Origin: an uncultured Bacillota bacterium
GTDB lineage: Bacteria; Bacillota; Clostridia; Peptostreptococcales; Anaerovoracaceae
NCBI GenBank assembly: GCA_946410475.1
Contig: CAMKAM010000010.1
Location: forward strand, 1-21,129
Length of the DNA stretch: 21,129 bases
Direction of reading: 5' to 3'
Shown here one piece after another: positions 13,755-19,952 of this stretch. The notes beneath the pieces were generated by a model. The model saw nothing but the letters and a program-made list of their open reading frames with translations. It did not search any database and had not been told where the DNA came from. How positions within the stretch are numbered: the stretch's first letter is position 1; each line of letters begins with the position of its first letter. The position numbers and the translations under genes are program-made.

Positions 13755-15027
13755 TCTTGTGTCCTCCTATCTGTCTATTGCGCTCCAGCGCCGTTGCTTC
13801 GTCTTTCAGATCCGCGCTTTTGAATATGGCATTCTTTCCGAATTTCTCTTTGATGTCGAGCATCGCCTTCTGGATCTTCCTGTCGCTCTCTTTGGTCTCC
13901 TTCACTTCGTCGTCAAAGAATGAGATCTGCTCCGCTCCGTCATCTTCAGTCACATTATTGCATGTCAGCATGAATCCCCTGATCTTCTTGTCGCGATCCA
14001 TCATCTCATCGTACAGTGCCAGAACCACCTCCGTCATCAAAGTGACGGAGTTCGTCGGCTTGTCAGCCGATGCCGTACCGGATTCCGGTGATATGCCGTA
14101 TCTGTTCGAATATCTGACCCACACAGTCATAGAAGCAGCAAGCACTCCCTTCGCGACCATATCCAGGCAAAGCTGTTCAGTCATCTCACGCAGTATCAGC
14201 CTTCCTTCATCGAACGAATAGTCCCTCATCAGCACCTGCCCGCTGGTGAGGCTGTGGCTCTGCGGCCTGTAAGCCTTGATGTCGGCTATCGTGACCGGCT
14301 CTCTTCCCCAGGCGTGATCTATCAGAAGCTCCGCGTCGATGCCGAACCTGTCGTACAGTACATCTTCATTATATAATGCCACGTCGCCCATAGTCTCCAG
14401 GCCGAGCTTTGCAAGCCGCCTGGCTGTTCCCCTGCCGACCCGCCAGAAGTCCGTGATCGGCTTGTGCTCCCAAAGCGTCTTTCTGTAGCTTTCCTCGTCG
14501 AGCTCTCCGATGAAGTCCTCCGCATGCTTCGCTGTAATGTCCAGCGCTATCTTCGCAAGATAGAGATTCGTTCCTATGCCGCAGGTCGCGCGGACGCCCA
14601 CCTCTTTCGTGATGCTGTCCATTACGGTCACCGCAAGCTGTTTCGGCGTCATCCTGTAAGTGGAAAGATAAGGCGTCACGTCGATGAACGCCTCGTCGAT
14701 CGAATACACATGTATATCATCTTTGGAAAAATATTTGAGATACACACCGTATATCTCGGCAGCGTAGTCTATATATTTCTGCATCCTCGGAGGCGCCATG
14801 ACATATCTGATATTTTCGGGTATCTCAAAAACGCGGCAGCGATTCTTCACACCAAGCGCCTTCATAGAAGGCGAAACAGCAAGGCATATCGTTTTGTCGC
14901 TCCTCTCCGGATCCGCAACGACAAGGTTCGTCGTCATAGGATCGAGTCCACGCTCCACGCATTCCACTGAAGCGTAGAATGATTTCAGATCTATGCAGAT
15001 ATAATACTTTTGCTTTTCAGATTTCAT
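13744..15027 (-). CDS. Y-family DNA polymerase (UvrX/DinB-like, translesion)
   Basis: 427 residues. The palm carboxylates are Asp13 (CIDLKSFYAS) and Asp111-Glu112 (VYSIDEAFID); Tyr18 is the expected steric gate. A helix-hairpin-helix thumb (about residues 190-240, VGRGTARRLAKLGL) is followed by the little finger domain, and QISFF at residues 367-371 fits a beta-clamp-binding motif (QxSLF-like). It inserts nucleotides opposite damaged bases. ATG at 15027 (MKSEKQKYYICID) overlaps the exonuclease stop by 11 bases; an upstream in-frame start would read 60 bases further into the exonuclease gene and is rejected. It belongs with the Firmicute UvrX/ImuB-like branch rather than E. coli DinB, judging by the YolD partner. 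Confidence 0.92.
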   Translation of the reverse strand: MKSEKQKYYICIDLKSFYASVECVERGLDPMTTNLVVADPERSDKTICLAVSPSMKALGVKNRCRVFEIPENIRYVMAPPRMQKYIDYAAEIYGVYLKYFSKDDIHVYSIDEAFIDVTPYLSTYRMTPKQLAVTVMDSITKEVGVRATCGIGTNLYLAKIALDITAKHAEDFIGELDEESYRKTLWEHKPITDFWRVGRGTARRLAKLGLETMGDVALYNEDVLYDRFGIDAELLIDHAWGREPVTIADIKAYRPQSHSLTSGQVLMRDYSFDEGRLILREMTEQLCLDMVAKGVLAASMTVWVRYSNRYGISPESGTASADKPTNSVTLMTEVVLALYDEMMDRDKKIRGFMLTCNNVTEDDGAEQISFFDDEVKETKESDRKIQKAMLDIKEKFGKNAIFKSADLKDEATALERNRQIGGHKSGE

Positions 15028-15604
15028 ATTCGTCGAGACCTTCAGAGAGATTGAGACGCCTGAACACCTCGGCAGTATTGATCGCATCGTTCAGCGCGTC
15101 ATGAGACCTTGCGGGTGTTATGCCGTATTTCCACATGGCGTAACTGAGCGCAAAGTCTCTGCCCTCGTTCGTCACCTGATCATCGAACATCAGCTGTATA
15201 TCATAGCAGAGCGGGAGCTGCTCTATATCCATTCCATGATAGAGCATATTGTCCTCGAGCACATTGATATCGTTGACGCTCCATGTGATGAACACCGCAT
15301 CTTCTCCGCACCAGCCGAGGAACTCTCTGACAACGTCCGGGAACAGTTCGCCCTCCCATATCTGTTTGGTCGTGATGCCCGTAAGCTCTCTGACTTCATT
15401 GTTGACCTTGGGGTAAGCGGTCGGTTTGACGAACCTGCAGTATTCGTCGATCTGATTCAGATCGCCATCCAGTTTCACAGCGCCGAATTCGATGATCTCA
15501 GCGCCCAGCATGATGCCGTTCTTCTCGCTGAGGAACCGTGTTCCCGAATTGTTCATCTCAAGGTCCATCACTATATACGTCTTTGCCGATCCAGCTGTTG
15601 TCAT
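15017..15604 (-). CDS. DEDDh-family 3'-5' exonuclease (KapD/ERI-1-like)
   Basis: 195-residue single-domain exonuclease. The full DEDDh set is visible: Asp14 and Glu16 (IVMDLEMN), Asp112 (FITWSVND), His168 and Asp173 (SHDALNDAINT). NEVRELTGIT near residues 68-77 is also typical. It should degrade DNA or RNA 3'-5' using two metal ions. ATG at 15604 has a promoter about 36 bases upstream and is the first gene of the operon. The polymerase gene overlaps its end, so the two are translated together. It could trim or proofread behind the translesion polymerase, which lacks its own exonuclease, or be an RNase; the sequence cannot decide. Confidence 0.87.
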   Translation of the reverse strand: MTTAGSAKTYIVMDLEMNNSGTRFLSEKNGIMLGAEIIEFGAVKLDGDLNQIDEYCRFVKPTAYPKVNNEVRELTGITTKQIWEGELFPDVVREFLGWCGEDAVFITWSVNDINVLEDNMLYHGMDIEQLPLCYDIQLMFDDQVTNEGRDFALSYAMWKYGITPARSHDALNDAINTAEVFRRLNLSEGLDEYEI

Positions 15605-15639
15605 ACCGCGCCGCCTGCCTTTCTTCTGTCTTTCTTAAG

Positions 15640-15668
15640 ATTGTACAATCACTTTAACCGTTAATCAA
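15640..15668 (-). promoter_or_regulatory. Promoter of the exonuclease-polymerase operon
   Basis: Minus-strand -35 TTGATT (15668-15663) and -10 TACAAT (15645-15640), 17-base spacer. No LexA-type GAAC-N4-GTTC box is visible around it. Confidence 0.68.
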
Positions 15669-15688
15669 ATGATACAGCAGATACTGGC

Positions 15689-15720
15689 AAAAAAAACGGA
15701 CTGCTCACCAGGCAACCCGT
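15689..15720 (-). terminator. Terminator after the chimeric methyltransferase/membrane gene
   Basis: On the minus strand ACGGGTTGC (15720-15712) pairs over nine bases, two G-U, with GCAGTCCGT (15704-15696), followed by seven T. Confidence 0.82.
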
Positions 15721-15767
15721 CTAAATGAAAAACTAAATGCAATTTCTTTCTGACTGTTACTGTTCCT

Positions 15768-16415
15768 TCAGAACATCGAACAGATCCAGGATAGCAATGC
15801 GGATATCGCAGGGAATATGACCAGAAGTTTCAGAAGCTGGCTTTTGATGTTGAAACCATATTTCCTGTTTTCCATGACATTCCCGGCTTCGGGATAGTAA
15901 TACTGGAAGAAGCCGAATTTCAGAAGCAGGAAGTAGTCAACGAGGATCATGTCGCAGAGTTTGTAGGCCGTCGTTATGATGAAGAAACGAAGGAAAAACT
16001 GTCCGAAGGTGAAGTCATTCCTTAGGCCGTCCCATATCGATATCACCACTACTCCCGATGCCATGATCAAACTGATAATAAAAAGCACCCATCCGATCTT
16101 TCCGGCGCCCGGGAACAGTTCTTCCGGTCTTGGCCTTATGAGTGCCTGCACCTCCTTTGGCGCCGAAGAAAAGAACTTTTCGTCCTGTATGTCGATATTG
16201 AAGCCGAGGCATTTGCCGTTATCGACTTTCCTGAACGTATCATCGAGACCGCAGCCGAGATTGACCACAGCGGCATTTGGGTGAACCTTCAGATAATCGG
16301 AAGCCTCCCACGCAAGATCGTACTGCCTTTGCGCCACCTCGAGCGCACCGAACAGCGGTATGATCAGAGTTTCCTGAACAGGATTATTCTCGATATGATA
16401 TTTTGCTTCCTTCAT
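15768..16415 (-). CDS. Chimera: leucine-carboxyl-type methyltransferase N-terminus fused to a membrane protein
   Basis: 215 residues of two unrelated parts. Residues 1-77 resemble LCM/PPM-type methyltransferases: PVQETLIIPLFG, then ALEVAQRQYDLAWEASDYLKVHPNAAVVNLGCGLDDTF with the SAM loop and VDNGKC. The segment normally between PLFG and ALEVA (roughly 40-60 residues in relatives, from memory) is missing. From about residue 78 the sequence (DEKFFSSAPKEVQ, RPEELFPGAGKIGW) changes to a hydrophobic protein with helices at about 107-127, 138-170 and 192-213. That part looks like the C-terminal portion of a small integral membrane protein seen in Clostridia. The rest of the methyltransferase fold is lost, so catalysis is unlikely. 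The frame is open throughout. It starts four bases after the upstream methyltransferase gene and is closed by its own terminator. Confidence 0.65.
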   Translation of the reverse strand: MKEAKYHIENNPVQETLIIPLFGALEVAQRQYDLAWEASDYLKVHPNAAVVNLGCGLDDTFRKVDNGKCLGFNIDIQDEKFFSSAPKEVQALIRPRPEELFPGAGKIGWVLFIISLIMASGVVVISIWDGLRNDFTFGQFFLRFFIITTAYKLCDMILVDYFLLLKFGFFQYYYPEAGNVMENRKYGFNIKSQLLKLLVIFPAISALLSWICSMF

Positions 16416-16419
16416 ACTT

Positions 16420-17031
16420 CTATATACTGCCTTTCTTTCTCAGGAACGCCACCGCGCACGGCACGCGCCCTTCGATCATCTCATATGAGGCGCCTTCGTA
16501 TCCGGCTTCCTCAAAGAACTGTCTATAAGTCGTGAACGTGAACGCCCTCTTAAAATCGGCTCCCGCCTTCCCTAACGTCTTCGAAAGGCCGCTCGTATCA
16601 CCATCTTCTTTCTTATTCATATATGTCGGGATGATGATCAGCCCGTCCTTTCTGCAGACACGGTCAAGCTCCGAAAGAGCCCTGAGAGGTTCATCGAGCA
16701 GATGGATCACATTCGCTGCGATCACTACGTCGAATGATTCGTCTTCGAATCCAAGGTCCAGGATATCCGCCTCTATGACAGTGACGTTATCGAAATGCCT
16801 GCATTTCTTCAGCGTCTGCTCCAGCATCTTCTTCGAAAAGTCTGTCGCCATGATCTTCCTGCACCGGGGCGCTACCGCCTGCGTGATCATTCCGGTCCCG
16901 CAGGCACACTCCAGAACGCTGTCAGCCGCTCCTATCCTGTAAGCCACCGCCTTCTTCAGTTTATGATGCACCTTCCTGTTATATCCATTCACGAACAGGT
17001 CATATACCCCTGCCACTCTGTCCCAGAACAT
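16420..17031 (-). CDS. Class I SAM-dependent methyltransferase
   Basis: About 203 residues, a complete Methyltransf_11-type Rossmann protein. SAM motif I is VLECACGTGMIT (about residues 39-50); ATDFSKKML follows as the ribose-binding acidic region; FDVVIAANVIHLLDEP is motif IV with post-motif helices. The substrate cannot be told; the small size and lack of extra domains suggest a small molecule or lipid head group. Two adjacent ATG codons are possible; the second, at 17031, is six bases after GGAGG, the first only three, so 17031 is chosen. It is the first gene of a two-gene operon with the chimeric gene, under a promoter overlapped by a perfect dyad. Confidence 0.88.
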   Translation of the reverse strand: MFWDRVAGVYDLFVNGYNRKVHHKLKKAVAYRIGAADSVLECACGTGMITQAVAPRCRKIMATDFSKKMLEQTLKKCRHFDNVTVIEADILDLGFEDESFDVVIAANVIHLLDEPLRALSELDRVCRKDGLIIIPTYMNKKEDGDTSGLSKTLGKAGADFKRAFTFTTYRQFFEEAGYEGASYEMIEGRVPCAVAFLRKKGSI

Positions 17032-17088
17032 CATGCTCCTCCCGTCAGCCTTTTTCCTTCCAATGTATCCGCACCCTTTCTGGATCAG

Positions 17089-17117
17089 AGTATATCGCTT
17101 TTTGTGTTAGTTGTCAC
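17089..17117 (-). promoter_or_regulatory. Promoter of the methyltransferase operon
   Basis: Minus-strand -35 GTGACA (17117-17112) and -10 TATACT (17094-17089), 17-base spacer, both five of six consensus. Confidence 0.7.
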
Positions 17118-17121
17118 TAAC
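17106..17121. promoter_or_regulatory. Perfect dyad over the -35 of the methyltransferase promoter
   Basis: GTTAGT (17106-17111) and ACTAAC (17116-17121) are exact inverted copies with a four-base centre, covering the -35 hexamer. The geometry suits a TetR- or MarR-type repressor; no such gene is in the window. Confidence 0.6.
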
Positions 17122-17136
17122 TCATTTTGCCGGAAC

Positions 17137-17163
17137 AAAAAACCGGCGAATATGTTTCGCCGG
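17137..17163 (-). terminator. Terminator after the CoA-transferase gene
   Basis: On the minus strand CCGGCGAA (17163-17156) pairs with TTCGCCGG (17150-17143), followed by six T. Confidence 0.88.
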
Positions 17164-17186
17164 CCGTATTCTTCGATCCTATGTCT

Positions 17187-18524
17187 CTATCTCTTGTTGC
17201 TCTTCCTCCAGATCCTCTGCGCTTCGGCAGCTTTGATCAGATCCTCCCTGAAATCCGGATGAGCGATGCTGATTATCAGTTCCGAACGTTCCCACGCGTT
17301 GCGTCCCGAAAGGCATACTGCCCCGTACTCGGTGACGACATAATTCGTCTGTGCGCGCGGCGTCGTGATGACGTCGCCCTGCGAATAGTGCGGCAGGATG
17401 TTCGAATGTCTCACTCCGTCCTTTCCGACTCGGGAGGACTTCATCGCAAGGAAAGATTTGCCTCCGTTCGACTTGAACGCTCCGCTTACGAAATCCAGCT
17501 GGCCGCCCGTGCCGCTGATATGCCTGAGACCGACCGTCTCCGAAGAGATCTGTCCGTAGAGGTCCATAGATATGCATCCGTTGATCGAGACGAAGTTGTC
17601 CATCTGCCCAATGATATGCGGATCGTTGACGTAAGCCACCGGCGCCGACATTATCCCGACATTGCAGTCGAGGAACTCGTACAGTTCCTTTCGTCCTTCT
17701 GCCACCGTGAACAGGCCCTTGCCGTTGTGCAGCATCTTCCTTTTGTTTGTTACTTTCCCGGCTTTGTAGAGTTCGAAGAAAGCATTGCTCATCAGTTCAG
17801 TATGCATGCCGAGATCCTTCAGATCCGACTCAGCTATGAGAGCGCCCAAAGCTTCAGGCATCCCGCCGATACCGAGCTGAAGAGTGATCCCGTCCTGAAG
17901 ATGCGGGAAGATATTGTCCGCTATCTTCTCGTCTATCTCCTGCGGAGCAGGGCTCTCGACAGTGATGATGTCGTCCTCGGATTCAACGACGATGTCAACA
18001 TCCGATATATTGATATGATCTCTTTCGAGACCGAAGATGCGCGGCATGCCTTCGTTGACCTCAAGGATCACCGTATCGGCTGCTTCGAGCACGTCGAGAA
18101 CGAACGAATTGTTCAGGCCGAAGCTGAAGTTCCCGTTCGCGTCCATCGGAGCGACCGTCACCATAGCAACGTCAACATTGACGAGACCTTTTTTGTAATA
18201 CAGCGGTATGTCGCGGAAAAGACTGGGCGACGGATAAGCTATCCCCAGGTCCGTATACTTTCTGTCTACCGCCGTGCAGTGCCAGACGTTCAGAGTGAAC
18301 GATTCTTTCTCCGGGTCGGCGATGACCGTCTGCGATCCTTTTATCGATATCGATGTCCTGATCTTGACATCAGTGACCTCGCCCTTCCTCTTTGCGAGCG
18401 CCCTGTCGAGCGTCACCGGAAAACCCGTATCCGAACAATAGTCCACCCAGTCGCCGCTCTTCACTGCTCTGACTGCCTCATCAGGTGTCTTTAGTTTCTG
18501 TCTGTATTCCTCAAATGGTGTCAT
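17187..18524 (-). CDS. Acyl-CoA:acetate CoA-transferase (butyryl-CoA / 4-hydroxybutyrate CoA-transferase-like)
   Basis: 445-residue class I CoA-transferase of the acetyl-CoA hydrolase/transferase family, normal length. The motif LQLGIGGMPEALG precedes HTELMSNAFF, where Glu243 corresponds to the catalytic glutamate known from 4-hydroxybutyrate CoA-transferase. HISGTGGQLDFVSGAFKSNGGKSF is the C-terminal CoA-binding signature found in butyryl-CoA:acetate CoA-transferases. It moves CoA from an acyl-CoA to acetate in the cytoplasm and may be the last step of butyrate or related fermentation. The exact acyl group is not determined by the sequence. ATG at 18524 follows AGAGGTAAT and lies 15 bases after the glycohydrolase stop, so the two form an operon. 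Confidence 0.9.
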   Translation of the reverse strand: MTPFEEYRQKLKTPDEAVRAVKSGDWVDYCSDTGFPVTLDRALAKRKGEVTDVKIRTSISIKGSQTVIADPEKESFTLNVWHCTAVDRKYTDLGIAYPSPSLFRDIPLYYKKGLVNVDVAMVTVAPMDANGNFSFGLNNSFVLDVLEAADTVILEVNEGMPRIFGLERDHINISDVDIVVESEDDIITVESPAPQEIDEKIADNIFPHLQDGITLQLGIGGMPEALGALIAESDLKDLGMHTELMSNAFFELYKAGKVTNKRKMLHNGKGLFTVAEGRKELYEFLDCNVGIMSAPVAYVNDPHIIGQMDNFVSINGCISMDLYGQISSETVGLRHISGTGGQLDFVSGAFKSNGGKSFLAMKSSRVGKDGVRHSNILPHYSQGDVITTPRAQTNYVVTEYGAVCLSGRNAWERSELIISIAHPDFREDLIKAAEAQRIWRKSNKR

Positions 18525-18539
18525 TATATTACCTCTCCG

Positions 18540-19604
18540 TCACAGTCCGTATTTGAACATCTCGTCGGCGACCCTCAGGATTACGTCTCTCATCTCGAGC
18601 GTTTCCGTATACTTGGACGGGATATTCGAATAGCCTATCTTCGCGCCTATGATGTTGCCTGTGATCGAACCCGTGGAGTCACTGTCTCCTTCGTGATTGA
18701 CCGCAGCTATCAGTGCGCCGTCTATGTCATTGCCGTATCTGAGAGCGCAGTAGATCGCGATAGCAAGCGCTTCCTCAGCGACCCATCCCTTTCCGAGCGC
18801 GTGGATCGCGGCGAGGTCGTCGGTCTGTCCGCGCTCCGCAGCGTCAGCAAGATCGACCGCCCTTTTGATCAGTTCTTCGAAATAGACCATCATATACGCC
18901 TCGGGGAAAGCCCTCTTGACGAACTCGAGACCCGTCCTGACAGCATCCCTTATCTCCGCGTCCTCGTGGACTATCCTCCTGATCATGTGGGCCATCATCG
19001 CTCCGGGGATATACCCGAGCTGGTGGCCGTGCGTTATGGCCGCTACGTGTGCTCCGACCATGTCAGCCTGATCCTTCGGCACCAGTTCAGAGCCGAAATA
19101 CAGTCCGATCGGCGCGACCCTCATGACTCCGCCACAGCCCGTACTGTCATTGATCGGCTCCTCGACCGATCCGATATCGCCTGACTTTATAGCCGTCATG
19201 CATGTGAAGCCCGGCGCCCTTCTGCTGTAGAGTTCAGGCACATCGATGAGGTCCGTATATGTCGCCGTCGTCGATGTGTCGATCGGGTAGTCCATGGTCT
19301 GAGTAAGCAGCCAGTCATAGTAAGCCCTCGCTACATACACATGGTATTCTCCCAATATGCGGTCGTTTTTTCCCGGCGCCGGCGCAAGGAGCATGCCCTT
19401 CGCCGTGAACAGCGTCATCTGGGTGTCATCCGAGACCTGTGCGACCTTTCCTGTAAGCTCATACTCAGTGTTCCCCTTAGGTCCGTACTTCGCGAATATC
19501 GTCTCCTCACCCATGAATTCAATGATATATCCGAGCGCGTCGCCCGCGGCGCCTCCTATGAGACAACCTCTGTATTTGTCGAGTTTAGCAGGATCTTTTC
19601 CCAT
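18540..19604 (-). CDS. ADP-ribosylglycohydrolase (DraG/ARH family)
   Basis: 354-residue all-helical di-metal hydrolase. The N-terminal signature GCLIGGAAGDALG (about 13-25), VSDDTQMT with Asp59, Asp60 and Thr61, and the C-terminal HEGDSDSTGSITGNIIGA with Asp307, Asp309 and Thr311 supply the two-magnesium site of the family. It would remove ADP-ribose from a protein or small molecule. ATG at 19604 follows AGGAAGGAGA, with a strong promoter immediately upstream. It is the first gene of the operon with the CoA-transferase. No ADP-ribosyltransferase gene (DraT-like) is in the window, so the substrate is open. Confidence 0.92.
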   Translation of the reverse strand: MGKDPAKLDKYRGCLIGGAAGDALGYIIEFMGEETIFAKYGPKGNTEYELTGKVAQVSDDTQMTLFTAKGMLLAPAPGKNDRILGEYHVYVARAYYDWLLTQTMDYPIDTSTTATYTDLIDVPELYSRRAPGFTCMTAIKSGDIGSVEEPINDSTGCGGVMRVAPIGLYFGSELVPKDQADMVGAHVAAITHGHQLGYIPGAMMAHMIRRIVHEDAEIRDAVRTGLEFVKRAFPEAYMMVYFEELIKRAVDLADAAERGQTDDLAAIHALGKGWVAEEALAIAIYCALRYGNDIDGALIAAVNHEGDSDSTGSITGNIIGAKIGYSNIPSKYTETLEMRDVILRVADEMFKYGL

Positions 19605-19628
19605 AGATCTTTTCTCCTTCCTGAGAAG

Positions 19629-19657
19629 ATTATACCTATTTTGTTTTATTATTCCAA
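19629..19657 (-). promoter_or_regulatory. Promoter of the glycohydrolase operon
   Basis: Minus-strand -10 TATAAT (19634-19629, consensus) and -35 TTGGAA (19657-19652), 17-base spacer. Confidence 0.75.
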
Positions 19658-19688
19658 CAATTATGTCGCTCCCCGCTTTTGCTTTCTA

Positions 19689-19717
19689 TTGTTTTTTCTG
19701 AATATTTCTGCTACAAT
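19689..19717 (+). promoter_or_regulatory. Promoter of a candidate small RNA
   Basis: -35 TTGTTT (19689-19694) and -10 TACAAT (19712-19717), 17-base spacer, divergent from the glycohydrolase promoter. The predicted start is near 19724. Confidence 0.5.
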
Positions 19718-19723
19718 GGCTTC

Positions 19724-19796
19724 GGTTAGCTTATTGGTCATTATTATATAAGCCTTAACGCAAAAGAGCAGCGGCCCTTGTCCGTTGCTCTTTTTT
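19724..19796 (+). ncRNA. Candidate small RNA of about 73 nt
   Basis: Between a plausible promoter and a strong terminator there is no reading frame, but there are two stems. Stem 1 is GTTAGCTTAT (19725-19734) with ATAAGC-CT-TAAC (19748-19759, two-base bulge). Stem 2 is the terminator (19762-19794) with a T tail. No plus-strand gene lies upstream for this terminator to serve, since the last one (ilvE) ends at 9671. It could be an independent small RNA, or an attenuated leader of the surface protein gene that begins 150 bases later. I recognise no known RNA family. Confidence 0.42.
19762..19796 (+). terminator. Strong intrinsic terminator without an upstream gene
   Basis: AAAAGAGCAGCGG (19762-19774) pairs over 13 bases, with one G-U, with CCGTTGCTCTTTT (19782-19794), followed by further T. 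Confidence 0.85.
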
Positions 19797-19952
19797 CATA
19801 TTTCGTATATACTTGATATTTGGGAGACACTTTGAAACACGCAGCCACCATATTTTTTCTTTATGACGGTTGTTGTGACGCTTTCAGAGTTAGACTATGG
19901 ACAAGAAACAGAATACTGATAGTAGCACTCCCCGAAATATGAGGTGAAAAAA
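19797..19952. other. Leader of the surface protein gene
   Basis: About 150 bases with no reading frame of note. It ends with GAGGTG six bases before the ATG at 19953. No convincing promoter or known riboswitch was recognised; a weak TTGTGA-N17-TATGGA (about 19874-19902) is the best promoter guess. Confidence 0.35.

Noticed and set aside
13744..15087. A 20-codon longer start for the Y-family polymerase
   Set aside because: It would lie inside the exonuclease gene with no family similarity before MKSEKQKYYICID, which fits the expected N-terminus.
15605..15680. A LexA/SOS box before the exonuclease-polymerase operon
   Set aside because: No GAAC-N4-GTTC-type dyad was found near the promoter; TTGTACAA at 15641-15648 is only the palindromic overlap with the -10.
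17127..18494. A 455-codon open frame antisense to the CoA-transferase gene
   Set aside because: It mirrors a gene with clear family motifs, has no recognisable domain, is rich in Arg/His/Ser as antisense frames of GC-balanced genes are, and lacks a ribosome site.
19797..19952. A cyclic-di-GMP riboswitch before the surface protein gene
   Set aside because: The conserved core of neither known class can be found in this leader.
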